Shown piece by piece: positions 35,924 through 45,042 of a DNA stretch of 64,000 nt. Numbering within the stretch: position 1 is the stretch's first letter; each line of letters begins with the position of its first letter. The translations under genes and the position numbers were made by a program. The notes under the pieces are model-generated. The model was not told where the DNA came from. It ran no database searches and was given only the letters and a program-made list of their open reading frames with translations. Origin of the DNA: Planctomycetota bacterium (GTDB lineage: Bacteria > Planctomycetota > UBA1135); assembly GCA_024229395.1 (NCBI GenBank), contig JAAESM010000002.1, positions 153,682 to 217,681 on the forward strand. Direction: 5' to 3'.

Positions 35924-37388
35924 AGCACTTTGCATAACGCGAAGTGCTACGAGCGGTTCGATTTAATTGCTCATTGCTGATGAGTTCGGCATGACGGAAA
36001 TGAACTTCAAGGATCATGGTGCAGAGTGCAGTGGAATAAATTCTCCCACCTTCCTCGCCCCAGGGCCCGACCGGATCCCACGATCCGTAGAAGTTGTCAT
36101 GCTCATTTTCGAGTCGTTGATTGGCGAGTACGGCCTGCGCTGCAGCGTCGGCCCACGCCATGCAATCCTCTCCACCCCATTGATACATCGCGAGTGTTCC
36201 GAAGTACCAGTAGTAAAGGTCGGTGGAACCATCCTTCTCATTCCACACCGGCGGCTTGGCCAGGATCAGCCCGACCTGCTTCTTCATCATCTCGCAGTCA
36301 GGGTGATCCTCCCAACGTGTGACTTTGTCACGGTCGGTCATGAAGATCTGCGAGAGCAAGGCAACCGCTGTCAGCGACTCGGATTTCTGCGCAGGAAAGG
36401 CGTTAACCATTGCCGGATTGCGCATAGGCGAAGCACCAGGACCGCTGCCGCCATTACCCCATGCATAACCCACGCGCCCGGTCTTCTTGTCGAGCATGGA
36501 GTTGAACCAGGTCTTCGCGCCATCAAAGACCTCGTCGCCGACCTTGATTTTGCTTTCCTTCGCGCTGGTCAAGGCCATAACCATCCACCCAGTAACGGAA
36601 GTATCGCTGTCACCATTGGGCTGCAAGGAATAGCGCCAAGCTCCATATGGGTTGCGTGCATTCAGAATCGGCTCTACGGCCCGCATTACCAGTCTCCTTA
36701 GACGAGGAGATCTATGGCTTAGTACGCAAGCCTCACTGATTGCCAGCGTAGAGATGGCATGGTTGTACAGCGTGGCATTACCGGACTCTTTCCCGATTAA
36801 ACCACTGTCCCCCTGCACGCTTTCGAGCCAAAGGACACCATCGCGTACCGCTTGCTTGTGAGGCCCGGCAGAAACAGTGTTCCCATTTCCCAACATGGCC
36901 ATTAACGCCAAACCCGTGAGTCCGACATCATTCAGCAAGCTCCCCGACCCATCACTTGCAGGCAAGTCCTTGCGATCATCCTGCTCCATGAAGCGGTCCG
37001 CATCCCAATGTCCTTCGGGAGATTGGTGCTTCTTCAGCCAATCCAATCCAGCACGGACAGGCTTCGCCTTGAACCTCGCCGAGTTCTCCTGTTTCTCCGC
37101 GAATGGGTCATAACCTAAATCCTCTCCCCTGCACGTGGGGCAGTGAGTGGCCGAGTCTACCGTCATGTCCGGATCACCAGCTTCCTCCAAGGTGAGATCC
37201 TCGTCATCCAAGAGCAACGACTCCCCAAGGTCTCCAGGCCCTTCCACCACAACGATCACTTCAACCGTTTGAGTCTCCCGCACTTCTTCAATGTCAGCAG
37301 CCACCTCAGCTTCTGCGCAACTACCAAGCCAAAGAACGCTGGCAGCCGCCAAGCCACCAACAAGGTGCATGTAGGAGTTGTGGGACAT
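35904..37388 (-). CDS. toroid-fold lipoprotein, paralogue 2
   Basis: This is the most divergent of the three paralogues. In place of the membrane anchor and TonB-like linker it has a lipoprotein signal, MHLVGGLAAASVLWLGSC (lipobox LGSC), then an acidic linker. The toroid domain has the same blocks as its neighbours: LDWLKKHQSPEGHWDADRFM, SLLNDVGLTGLALMAM, YGAWRYSLQPNGDSDTSVTG, RVGYAWGNGGSG and FYGSWDPVGPWGEEGGRIYS. A CPTCRGED pair near residue 93 is unique to this copy. The C-terminus ends in a basic tail (RTARSTSRYAKCYERNKP) absent from the others. The start is uncertain: ATG at 37388 is chosen, 37370 also possible. It overlaps the start of paralogue 1. Confidence 0.78.
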   Translation of the reverse strand: MSHNSYMHLVGGLAAASVLWLGSCAEAEVAADIEEVRETQTVEVIVVVEGPGDLGESLLLDDEDLTLEEAGDPDMTVDSATHCPTCRGEDLGYDPFAEKQENSARFKAKPVRAGLDWLKKHQSPEGHWDADRFMEQDDRKDLPASDGSGSLLNDVGLTGLALMAMLGNGNTVSAGPHKQAVRDGVLWLESVQGDSGLIGKESGNATLYNHAISTLAISEACVLSHRSPRLRRLVMRAVEPILNARNPYGAWRYSLQPNGDSDTSVTGWMVMALTSAKESKIKVGDEVFDGAKTWFNSMLDKKTGRVGYAWGNGGSGPGASPMRNPAMVNAFPAQKSESLTAVALLSQIFMTDRDKVTRWEDHPDCEMMKKQVGLILAKPPVWNEKDGSTDLYYWYFGTLAMYQWGGEDCMAWADAAAQAVLANQRLENEHDNFYGSWDPVGPWGEEGGRIYSTALCTMILEVHFRHAELISNEQLNRTARSTSRYAKCYERNKP

Positions 37389-37436
37389 ATCACTAAAGGC
37401 AACGCCGCAACAACACTGTGGTTCAAACAATAAAAA

Positions 37437-37464
37437 AAGGGAGACGACCGAAGTCGTCTCCCTT
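37437..37464 (-). terminator. rho-independent terminator with TTCG tetraloop
   Basis: Read on the minus strand, a 12-bp stem (AAGGGAGACGAC with its complement) closes on a TTCG loop with C-G closing pair and is followed by a run of seven T's. It lies 20 bases after the stop of paralogue 3, so that gene ends separately from the other two. Confidence 0.92.
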
Positions 37465-37483
37465 GGTGTTGAGCCCTTAAGCT

Positions 37484-39064
37484 CTATCGAGCACCGAGCA
37501 CCTGTGCGTAGCGGTAGTACACCTCTAGCATTAGTGCGCAGATCGCGGTCGAGTAGACACGGCCACCTTCCTCACCCCATGGACCCGCAGGATCCCAGGA
37601 GCCGAAGAAGTTGTCTTCCTTGTCCTCGCGACGCTGGTTAGGAATCAAAGCGGCTTCGATTGCCTTCTTCCAATCCTTCCAGTGCTTGCCGCCCCACTGG
37701 TTCATGGCGAAGGTTCCGTAGTACCAGTAGTACATGTCGATCGAACCGTCTTCATCCCAAAGCGGAGGCTTCGAAGCGATCAAGTCAGCTGCTTTCTTCA
37801 GCATCTCGTAGTTCGGGTGATCGCTCCACTTCTTGACCTTGTCTTGATCGGTCATGAAGATGAGCGACAGCAAAGCTACAGCGGTCAAAGACTCAGACTT
37901 CTCAGCTGGGAACTTGTCGATGTACTGTGGTGGACGAGAAGGAAGCGAACCAGGTCCGCCACCGCCTTCACCCCAGGCATAACCGACACGACCGGTGTTC
38001 TTATCCTGCATGGAATCGAACCAGGTCTCGGCGCCATCGTAAGCAGCCTTGTCAATGTTGATCTTGGCGTCTTCCGCGGTCTTCAGTGCGAAGACCATCC
38101 AACCGGTGATGGAGGAGTCACTGTCGCCGTTTGGCTCCAGGTCGTAGCGCCAAGCACCGTATGGGTTGCGAGCCTTCACGATCACGTTGACCGCCTTGGT
38201 GGTAGGCCTCTTCAAACGCGGTGAGCGGTTCGAGAAGTAGTAGGCCTCGCCGATAGCCATGGTCGCGATCGACTGGTTGTACAGGGTGGAGTTACCGGCT
38301 TCGTCGCCGAACAGACCACTGTCCTGCTGCACATCCTGCAACCAAGTAATGCCATCCTTCACGACAGCCTTGTACTTACCTTGGCTCATGGTGTGGTTGT
38401 TGCCCAAGAAGGCAAGCAAAGCCAAACCGGTCAGACCGACGTCGTTCACTGGGTTGCCCTCGCCAGTGCTTGGTGGCTTGTCATCGTAGACGTCGTTGTA
38501 CATGAACTGGTCTGCATCCCAGAAGCCGCCTGGCGACTGGTGATCCTTGAGCCACTTCAGTGCATCGAGTACCGCCTTCTCTTGAGCAGAACCGCCTTTC
38601 TTACCGCCACGACCACCACGACCGCCGTACTTACCACCGGCACCGCCACCGAGACCAACATCGTTGTTCCAGGCGTCGGAGTCGAAAGCCGCATCGGCGT
38701 TCATGTCAGGGTCACCGGTCTCCTCGAGAGTTTCCTGCTCGACGACTTCCTCGAGGTCGGTCTCCTGAATCACAGGCTCCTCGATGATTTCCTCGATGAC
38801 CTCTTCTTCGATCTCCTCTTCTTCTTCCACCACGGGTGGTGGCTCAGCGGCCGCAGCGACGAACTGGGGCGGAGGAGCTTCATTGCTAGCCGTGAGCACC
38901 ATGATGCCGGCCACGATGAGGCCGATCAGGAAGTGCACAAAGATAGAGGCAATGATGTATGGAGCGCGGCGAAGCTGCTCCGCGAGCACATCGTTGAAGG
39001 AGGTTTCATGCTCCCACGGACGGTGGTACTCGTAATCGGTGTAATCAGTTTGGAATTCGGTCAT
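37484..39064 (-). CDS. toroid-fold (squalene cyclase-like repeat) membrane-anchored protein, paralogue 3
   Basis: This 526-residue protein closely matches paralogue 1 along its whole length, including the N-terminal WEHETSFNDVLAEQLRRAPY and the membrane helix IIASIFVHFLIGLIVAGIMV. The linker is almost pure Glu/Val/Ile (VVEEEEEIEEEVIEEIIEEP), and a GGRGGRGGKKGG stretch precedes the toroid domain with ALKWLKDHQSPGGFWDADQF and FFGSWDPAGPWGEEGGRVYS. The close likeness to paralogue 1, also at DNA level, suggests a recent duplication. The start at 39064 has AGGGAG 4 bases upstream, one of few strong Shine-Dalgarno sites here. It is transcribed first of the three and has its own terminator. Confidence 0.82.
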   Translation of the reverse strand: MTEFQTDYTDYEYHRPWEHETSFNDVLAEQLRRAPYIIASIFVHFLIGLIVAGIMVLTASNEAPPPQFVAAAAEPPPVVEEEEEIEEEVIEEIIEEPVIQETDLEEVVEQETLEETGDPDMNADAAFDSDAWNNDVGLGGGAGGKYGGRGGRGGKKGGSAQEKAVLDALKWLKDHQSPGGFWDADQFMYNDVYDDKPPSTGEGNPVNDVGLTGLALLAFLGNNHTMSQGKYKAVVKDGITWLQDVQQDSGLFGDEAGNSTLYNQSIATMAIGEAYYFSNRSPRLKRPTTKAVNVIVKARNPYGAWRYDLEPNGDSDSSITGWMVFALKTAEDAKINIDKAAYDGAETWFDSMQDKNTGRVGYAWGEGGGGPGSLPSRPPQYIDKFPAEKSESLTAVALLSLIFMTDQDKVKKWSDHPNYEMLKKAADLIASKPPLWDEDGSIDMYYWYYGTFAMNQWGGKHWKDWKKAIEAALIPNQRREDKEDNFFGSWDPAGPWGEEGGRVYSTAICALMLEVYYRYAQVLGAR

Positions 39065-39121
39065 GGGCTCCCTGGGACAACGCGATAGCGGCAAGCCGGT
39101 TCGCGGAAAGGGCGGATTATT

Positions 39122-40180
39122 CTACAGTTCGTACGACTTCTGGCTGGGTTTTCCTCCACCGAAAACCTCGTTGAGGCTGTCTTCCAGCCCTGGAATCATC
39201 GGCGTAATCCAAACGTAGGCGGATTGCCACACTGCGGACAATTCTTCGCGCACTGCCATTTTGCTGGCAATCCGCTTAAGGTCTTCTGCAATAAAGAGTT
39301 GCGCTTCTTCGAAGGTGTAGGTGCGAGCCTCGGTGCGTTCCTTGATCAAGATCAGCTGGACCAAGTTCGGATTGCTGCTCGGAAGTTCCATGCAGCTGCC
39401 GACGCTTGCGGTGTTCAGGAATTCCGCCAAGTCTTTGGCGATTCCGGGGCGGATTTGGTCGGATTCGCTCACCCGGTCGGCCTTGGCTAGTGCTGACTGG
39501 ACGGTCATTTGGCCGGAATTGACCATTCTCAGGGTGTCAGCGGCGCGCTGAGTGTGAGAGGCCAGGCTCGGATCCTTGAGGAACTTCAGCGACGCCCAAA
39601 CGAATTGCCCGGGGCTCTCGCGATAGCCCACATTGTTGTGGTAAGCCTCGCGGATTTCAGCTGGGGTTGGCTCGGACAGCTTGCGCTTGCCTTGTTGCGG
39701 AGTAGGGATCTCGCCACTGACCATGCCAGCCACCGTTTGCTCGATGAAGGTGTGGCGCAAGGCAATGCGAAAATCCTCAATGCTGGTGTAGCCATCCTGG
39801 CCAATGCGCTGCAAGAACCGTTGGCGCGAGCCGTCTTCCAGGATCAAGGCTTCGATGCGCGCAGCAACTTGCGGGTCGAGCAAAGAGTCATCCAACCCCA
39901 AGCGCTCAAAGCTCTCTTGGTAGAGGATGCGGCGGATTCCCTGGTTTAGGGCGTAAGCCCAAGCATCTTGCTCATCCAGAGTCGGGTTCGCCAACAAGGT
40001 GCGCGCAGCAATCACGCCGACCTGCGACTCGGTCAGGACCTGGTCGTTGATGATGACGAATGCGTTATCCACGCCATCGGCGAAAGGATCTGGGCCAGTC
40101 TCGTCGCCGAAGGGGTCCTGTGCTTGGGCGGTGCCGACACCGGCCACGCAAAGGAACATGCTAATTAGGAAGGTTCTCAC
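39122..40180 (-). CDS. SurA/PrsA-like periplasmic chaperone
   Basis: The protein has 352 residues with a signal peptide (RTFLISMFLCVAGVGTAQAQ). An N-terminal helical domain like that of SurA follows (VIINDQVLTESQV near residue 42, then long helices to about 190). A C-terminal part at about 190-300 has spacing similar to parvulin (PpiC) domains (FVWASLKFLKD, LVQLILIKERTEA), but the usual 'HIL' and GG motifs are not clear, so peptidyl-prolyl isomerase activity may be lost. It would chaperone outer-membrane or secreted proteins. The start is GTG, overlapping the mfd stop codon (GTGA), so it is coupled to mfd. The toroid paralogue 3 starts 57 bases downstream. Confidence 0.7.
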   Translation of the reverse strand: MRTFLISMFLCVAGVGTAQAQDPFGDETGPDPFADGVDNAFVIINDQVLTESQVGVIAARTLLANPTLDEQDAWAYALNQGIRRILYQESFERLGLDDSLLDPQVAARIEALILEDGSRQRFLQRIGQDGYTSIEDFRIALRHTFIEQTVAGMVSGEIPTPQQGKRKLSEPTPAEIREAYHNNVGYRESPGQFVWASLKFLKDPSLASHTQRAADTLRMVNSGQMTVQSALAKADRVSESDQIRPGIAKDLAEFLNTASVGSCMELPSSNPNLVQLILIKERTEARTYTFEEAQLFIAEDLKRIASKMAVREELSAVWQSAYVWITPMIPGLEDSLNEVFGGGKPSQKSYEL

Positions 40181-43100
40181 TTAGATTTGCCTCTGGTGTA
40201 TTTTCGCTGTTTCCGCGGCAAGCGGCAAGACAGGGTTGTCTCAAAAACCAAATTGAGCACTTCTTCGGCGCTGGCGGTCGGATCCGGCAACATCCAGCGT
40301 GCTCTACGCGCCGTCATGACCCGGAAATCAATGCCCTGGTCTTTGATTGCAGATTCGAAGGTTCGCACCTCTCTGAGCGAACATGAGAGGTGGTCGTCGA
40401 TCCTTTGCAGCGCATCCAGGCCCAAACGGCCAAGTCGATGCTTCAAGAAGAACAGCTTGGTCAGATTCTGCAGCTCTATAGGTGGGGGGCCAAAGCGGTC
40501 ACGCACCGATTCCAGCACCGACTCGATCTGCTCGGGGGTGCGGATGCGATCCAACTCACGCAACAGCTGCAAGCGCGTCTCCTCATCGGGCACGAACTCG
40601 GGCGACAGCGCAGCATTCAAACCCAGCGCCAAATCACAGGCGGGCTCGATTCCACTGGCCGCCACCTGACCTTGCCGACGCATGCGCGTGACGGCTTCCG
40701 CGAGCAAGCGTCGGTAAGTTTCGTAACCAACAGCATTGATATGCCCGCTCTGTTCCGAGCCGAGCAAGTTGCCCGCGCCGCGAATCTCCAAGTCACGCAC
40801 CGCCAGTTGGAAACCTGCGCCCAAGTAGCGCATCTCTTCAATCGCTTTCAAACGCCTGCGCGCATCCAGCGGCAGCGGTTTGCCACGCGGGATTAGCAAG
40901 TAGCAGTAGCCGCGCTTATCCGAACGGCCAACACGCCCACGTAGTTGGTGCAGATCCGAAAGCCCATGGCGTTGCGCCTGATCGACGAAGATCGTGTTGG
41001 CATTCGGGATATCCAGACCACTCTCAATAATAGTGGTGGCGACCAAAATATCGGCGTCGCCACGCACGAAGGTCAGCATGGCTTTTTCCAGCTCCTTCGG
41101 CTCCATCTGACCATGGCCAGTTACGATCCGTGCTTTCGGCACCAATCGTTGGATGCGCTCCGCCGTCAGATCCAAGGTCTTGACGCGGTTGTGCAGGAAG
41201 AAAGCTTGGCCGCCGCGCGACAGTTCGCGTTCGAGCACATCTTTGATCAATGCTTTCTCATCGTCGTAGCGCAACTCGGTGTGCACTTCTTGGCGACCGA
41301 CCGGCGCAGTGCTCAAGGAAGTGATGTCGCGAATGCCGGCCATGGCCATGTGCAAAGTTCGCGGCACCGGCGTGGCGGTCAGCGTGAGCAGGTCGACCTG
41401 CGAACGCTTCCGTTTGAGCTCCTCCTTATGACGCACGCCAAAGCGCTGCTCCTCATCGATGATCACCAAGCCCAGGTTTTTGAACTTCACATCTTTGGAT
41501 AGCAAGCGGTGCGTGCCAATGACTAAATCCACACTGCCGTTCTCTAGATCGGCAAGGATTTCGCGCTTCTTCGCTGGCTTGACCAGGCGCGAAAGAACCT
41601 CGATTTCCACCGGCCAATCGGCAAAGCGTTGACGCAGCGAGCGGACATGCTGTTCGGCCAACACCGTGGTTGGCACTAGCATAGCCACTTGTTTCCCGGC
41701 GTGAATGGCGCGGAATGCAGAGCGCGCAGCTAGTTCGGTCTTGCCATAACCGACATCACCGCACAGCAGACGATCCATTGCGCGCGGCAAGGACAAGTCG
41801 GCGTGGATCTCGATCATGCCCTGCGCTTGATCCGGCGTATCTTCCCATGGAAAACTCGCTTCGAACTCACGCTGTTCTTCGCCACCATCGGGAAAGGGGA
41901 AGCCTGGAACGGCTTCACGCTGGGCTTGGATGTCGAGCATCTCCGCGGCCAGATCCTCGACCGCAGACTCGACCTTGAGGCGGCGCTTGGCAAAGGAACC
42001 GGAACCCAAACGATCCAGATCAGGGCTGGCACCACCAGCACCAATGAAGCGCTCGACCAGATCCACCCGCGAGACCGGCACCTTCAATTCAGCACTATCC
42101 TTGAACTCGAGCAGGATGAAATCCTGAGTGGTTTGCTCACTGGCGCGGTCCAAGCCGCGGAAGATCGCCAAACCATGAACCGCATGCACCACCAAGTCTC
42201 CGGGCTTCAGCGCCATCACCGTCTCGATCGGTGTGGTGGCATGATCACGCCTGCGCCTAGGTTTGGGTCGATGTGCGCCGTGTCCAGGAATGAACTCGCG
42301 GTGGTGGAGGACGGTCAGGCGGGCTTCGGGAATGCGGAAGCCGCGCTCCAGGCCGCCGGAGTCGAGTTGTAGACCGTGATCCTCTTCGCCGTTATCACGC
42401 AGAATCTGGTTGAGGCGGTCGGCTTCGGCATCGTTGCTGCACAAGACCACCGCGTGCTCGCCGGACTTGGCGCGCGAAGCCAGGACCGAAACGCCGGGTG
42501 CCACACCTTGGCAGTATTCCTCAACACTAAGAGTGGTGAGCGTGCCGTCTTCGCCGGGCAGGGTGGCCATTTCCATGACCGGCCGTTCGTTGCAGTTGCG
42601 ATCGAAGCGGTTCAGTGCCGAGACCGCGGCGGGTCCAAGGAAGCGCAACTGCTTGCGGCGGTCCTCAATCGCGGAAGGCTCCCAGAACACCACGCGAGTA
42701 TTGGCCGGGAAGCGCTCCAGCGGCAACATGTCAGTTGCGTCGGCGGCTTCTTTTAGTTCTTGGGCCAGCGGGACTGAAAGTTTGCGCAGCACATGGCGCG
42801 TGCGTTGGGTGGATAGGTCAAAGACCCGTATGCTCTCGAGCTCATCGTCGAAGAACTCCAAGCGCAGCGGTTCGCCGATGGCGGGCGCATAGAAATCAAG
42901 GATGTCGCCTCGGCGCGAGAACTCGCCAGCGCCGGAAATGGCCGGGACGCGCTCGAATCCGACATCGACCAGGATCTTGGTGAGCTGGTCAGGATCCAGC
43001 TGCATGTTCTCCGCCAGTTCCAGGATGCCGCCGGAATCTTGTTCGGCAGGGTCGGGCACTGGTTGGATTAGCGCAGCCAGTGGCGCCACCAACACGCCGC

Positions 43101-43509
43101 CGAATCCTTCGCGTTCGATTAGCGTCAGCGCATGATGACGTTCACGCAAGACGTCGGCCTCGGCGCCGAGCGAACTCTCGCGTGCCGGGAAGGGCATGGC
43201 GCCAGAACCGAAGACGGTCAGGTCATCTAGTGCCAGTTCGGCTGCGGCGGCGTCGGCAGTGATAACCAACAGTGGACCTTCATTTTCGGCGTTGAGCGCG
43301 GCACTCAACAAAGCTTTGGAACTGCCCCACAGGCCTCCCCAATGCAAACGAGTCAACGCCTGGTCGCGCCATCGGGCGGCCAGGTCGTGAAAGGATGGAG
43401 TGGCGCGCAGCAGCGCGACGGGCGATTGCGGTTCCGCTGCCAGCGACTTGCCGCCAGCTTTCGATTTCGCTTTCCCGGCGCCGCCCCGCGAAGGTCGACG
43501 CGTCGCCAT
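40177..43509 (-). CDS. mfd: transcription-repair coupling factor
   Basis: Mfd removes stalled RNA polymerase and recruits UvrA to the lesion. The 1110-residue chain has the UvrB-like N-terminal module, the RNA-polymerase-interacting CarD-like domain around 440-510 (LKPGDLVVHAVHGLAIFRGL), a superfamily 2 helicase core with GDVGYGKTELA, the DEEQ box VIIDEEQRFGV, TLTATPVPRTLHMAMAG, TTIIESGLDIPNANT and QLRGRVGRSDKRGYCYLL, and the C-terminal TRCF domain. The N-terminus carries a short basic Lys/Gly-rich extension (RRPSRGGAGKAKSKAGG). Length is normal for the family. The next gene overlaps its stop codon. Confidence 0.97.
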   Translation of the reverse strand: MATRRPSRGGAGKAKSKAGGKSLAAEPQSPVALLRATPSFHDLAARWRDQALTRLHWGGLWGSSKALLSAALNAENEGPLLVITADAAAAELALDDLTVFGSGAMPFPARESSLGAEADVLRERHHALTLIEREGFGGVLVAPLAALIQPVPDPAEQDSGGILELAENMQLDPDQLTKILVDVGFERVPAISGAGEFSRRGDILDFYAPAIGEPLRLEFFDDELESIRVFDLSTQRTRHVLRKLSVPLAQELKEAADATDMLPLERFPANTRVVFWEPSAIEDRRKQLRFLGPAAVSALNRFDRNCNERPVMEMATLPGEDGTLTTLSVEEYCQGVAPGVSVLASRAKSGEHAVVLCSNDAEADRLNQILRDNGEEDHGLQLDSGGLERGFRIPEARLTVLHHREFIPGHGAHRPKPRRRRDHATTPIETVMALKPGDLVVHAVHGLAIFRGLDRASEQTTQDFILLEFKDSAELKVPVSRVDLVERFIGAGGASPDLDRLGSGSFAKRRLKVESAVEDLAAEMLDIQAQREAVPGFPFPDGGEEQREFEASFPWEDTPDQAQGMIEIHADLSLPRAMDRLLCGDVGYGKTELAARSAFRAIHAGKQVAMLVPTTVLAEQHVRSLRQRFADWPVEIEVLSRLVKPAKKREILADLENGSVDLVIGTHRLLSKDVKFKNLGLVIIDEEQRFGVRHKEELKRKRSQVDLLTLTATPVPRTLHMAMAGIRDITSLSTAPVGRQEVHTELRYDDEKALIKDVLERELSRGGQAFFLHNRVKTLDLTAERIQRLVPKARIVTGHGQMEPKELEKAMLTFVRGDADILVATTIIESGLDIPNANTIFVDQAQRHGLSDLHQLRGRVGRSDKRGYCYLLIPRGKPLPLDARRRLKAIEEMRYLGAGFQLAVRDLEIRGAGNLLGSEQSGHINAVGYETYRRLLAEAVTRMRRQGQVAASGIEPACDLALGLNAALSPEFVPDEETRLQLLRELDRIRTPEQIESVLESVRDRFGPPPIELQNLTKLFFLKHRLGRLGLDALQRIDDHLSCSLREVRTFESAIKDQGIDFRVMTARRARWMLPDPTASAEEVLNLVFETTLSCRLPRKQRKYTRGKSK

Positions 43510-43622
43510 AGGCCGCCCAGTCTAGCAGCCATTTCCAAGTGCCCATCGCCTATCCAATGGGGCAGCACGGATCATGAAGTCCCGGTGAATCCTCAACGCC
43601 CCGGTATCCTGGAACGCTTCTT

Positions 43623-43820
43623 GTGGCGCGCACATCCAACCGCCGCGCCGGCCTGATTCGCATCTGGACCTGGTCGATGATTGCAGCAGCTTTATTGCTG
43701 CCGTTGCTCACATGGTGGACCTTGCCGAACACCAACGCCACCGCTTGGGCCAATGCGCAAAGCGAGTTGAACGCCTTAATGCCAAGCCTGCAGGCCGAGA
43801 TCACGGCCACGCGCTCGCAT
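43623..43820 (+). pseudogene. probable 5' fragment of a single-pass membrane protein gene
   Basis: From a GTG at 43623 the plus strand encodes about 66 residues that look like genuine protein: basic start ARTSNRRAG, one hydrophobic helix (WSMIAAALLLPLLTWW) and a charged helical stretch. A TATCCT hexamer lies 12 bases before the GTG. From 43821 on, the frame runs antisense to the intact cupin gene and looks like shadow sequence, up to a stop at 44153. I read it as the beginning of a gene truncated where the cupin now lies; a real overlapping gene is less likely. The rest of the 43510-43820 gap holds nothing recognisable. Confidence 0.3.
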
Positions 43821-44180
43821 CTAGATCCACTTCTGATCATTCACCGTGCGCTCACTGACAACCTTGCCAGTATGCGCAGTGCTTTCCGGCTCGAACAGCA
43901 ACACGCTTGTGCCTGGCGCAGCGACCGGCATGTGCTCGACGCCGCGAGGCACGATCAGCATTTCGCCAACTTCAAGCTTCACGTCGCGGTCGGCGAACTT
44001 CATCACCAAGGAACCTTCGAGCACAAGGAAGAGTTCATCCTCGTCTTCATGCGCGTGCCAAACGAAGTCGCCGTCGAGCTTGGCGATCTTGACTTCTTGA
44101 CCATTCAGCGCGCCGATGATCTTTGGCGTCCAGGTCTCATCGAAGAGGCCTAGCTTCTGCTGTAGGTTGATTTTCTTCAT
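43821..44180 (-). CDS. small single-domain cupin protein
   Basis: The protein has 119 residues with one cupin barrel. Cupin motif 1 is visible as FVWHAHEDEDELFLVLEG (two histidines and the following glutamate as metal ligands) and motif 2 as MLIVPRGVEHMPVA (fourth ligand histidine). Such stand-alone cupins bind a divalent metal; some are isomerases, dioxygenases or sensors. The substrate cannot be told. It is cytoplasmic, has no signal peptide, and lies alone between the gene fragment and rnc. A TAGAAT hexamer sits 12 bases before the ATG. Confidence 0.88.
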   Translation of the reverse strand: MKKINLQQKLGLFDETWTPKIIGALNGQEVKIAKLDGDFVWHAHEDEDELFLVLEGSLVMKFADRDVKLEVGEMLIVPRGVEHMPVAAPGTSVLLFEPESTAHTGKVVSERTVNDQKWI

Positions 44181-44227
44181 GGCGATAAGCCAATTCTAAC
44201 CAGCCAAGCGGAGCGTGGCAGCGCGAC

Positions 44228-44935
44228 TTAACCCGTCAATGAGCCTTCAGCCCGCAACACCAACACTGCTTCCCAGGCCGCGCGGCGTTCCGCTTCTTTC
44301 TTGCTTGCGCCCCATGCCGGCGGGAAGGCGCGGTGGCCAACCTCGGCGCTAACTTGAAAGGCTTGGGTCTCGGGGTGCTCGTGAAAATCAGTCAGGTGAA
44401 AGACTGGCACCGAACCCTTTTCGGTTTGCGCCCAGTTCTGCAGCGTCTGCTTGGCCTGCATACGCGCATGATTCTCCGGCAAGGCAGCCAGCTCATAGTG
44501 CAGCCAATGCACGACCATAGTGCGGCAAACTGGGATGACGCTTTGAGCAGGGCAGTCTTGATAGACCGCACCCAACAGCGCCTCTACGGCATTGCCATAG
44601 ACCGAACGCGGCAGACTCCGGCGCTCCTTTAAATTCCCGCCACTGCGGATCCAGCGATCCAAACCAAGCCGTTCGCCCACGCGTGAAAGAGTGGCACGCG
44701 ACACCAACAGCGCTTTCCACTCCGTCAGACGGCCCTCGCGAGCATCGGGGTAAGTCTCGAACAGCAGCGCGCTCACGACCAGATCCAGGACAGCGTCGCC
44801 AAGAAATTCAAGGCGCTCGTTGTGCTCTTCCTCGATGCTGGCGTGCGTCAGGGCGAGCTCCAAGAGACTCCGATCGTGAAATCGGTAGCCAATGAGATCC
44901 TCGAGGTGACGAAGGGCAAGGGGAATGCCAGCCAT
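44228..44935 (-). CDS. rnc: ribonuclease III
   Basis: RNase III cuts double-stranded RNA in rRNA maturation and mRNA control. The catalytic domain shows the signature NERLEFLGDAVLDLVV at about 38-53, LTEWKALLVSR and the second acidic cluster YGNAVEALLGAVY. A C-terminal double-stranded RNA-binding domain follows, with VFHLTDFHEHPETQAFQVSA and the helix GASKKEAERRAAWEAVLVL. Length (235) is normal. The usual G-x-G in the binding domain is partly changed (WGASKKEAE). No Shine-Dalgarno sequence is visible; a TTGGTG-N18-TAGAAT promoter ends 9 bases before the ATG. Confidence 0.95.
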   Translation of the reverse strand: MAGIPLALRHLEDLIGYRFHDRSLLELALTHASIEEEHNERLEFLGDAVLDLVVSALLFETYPDAREGRLTEWKALLVSRATLSRVGERLGLDRWIRSGGNLKERRSLPRSVYGNAVEALLGAVYQDCPAQSVIPVCRTMVVHWLHYELAALPENHARMQAKQTLQNWAQTEKGSVPVFHLTDFHEHPETQAFQVSAEVGHRAFPPAWGASKKEAERRAAWEAVLVLRAEGSLTG

Positions 44936-44944
44936 GAAGGTCGG

Positions 44945-44974
44945 ATTCTACTCCTCTTCCCATTAGGACACCAA
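44945..44974 (-). promoter_or_regulatory. promoter of rnc, TTGGTG-N18-TAGAAT
   Basis: On the minus strand the -35 is at 44974-44969 and the -10 at 44950-44945, with an 18-base spacer. The start point would lie 2-3 bases before the rnc ATG. Confidence 0.45.
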
Positions 44975-45042
44975 TCCGCCACAATACCCTTCCGCCTGCC
45001 CAAGGCGCCCCCCGCCTCCCATTACTGAAAAGTCGTACACGC

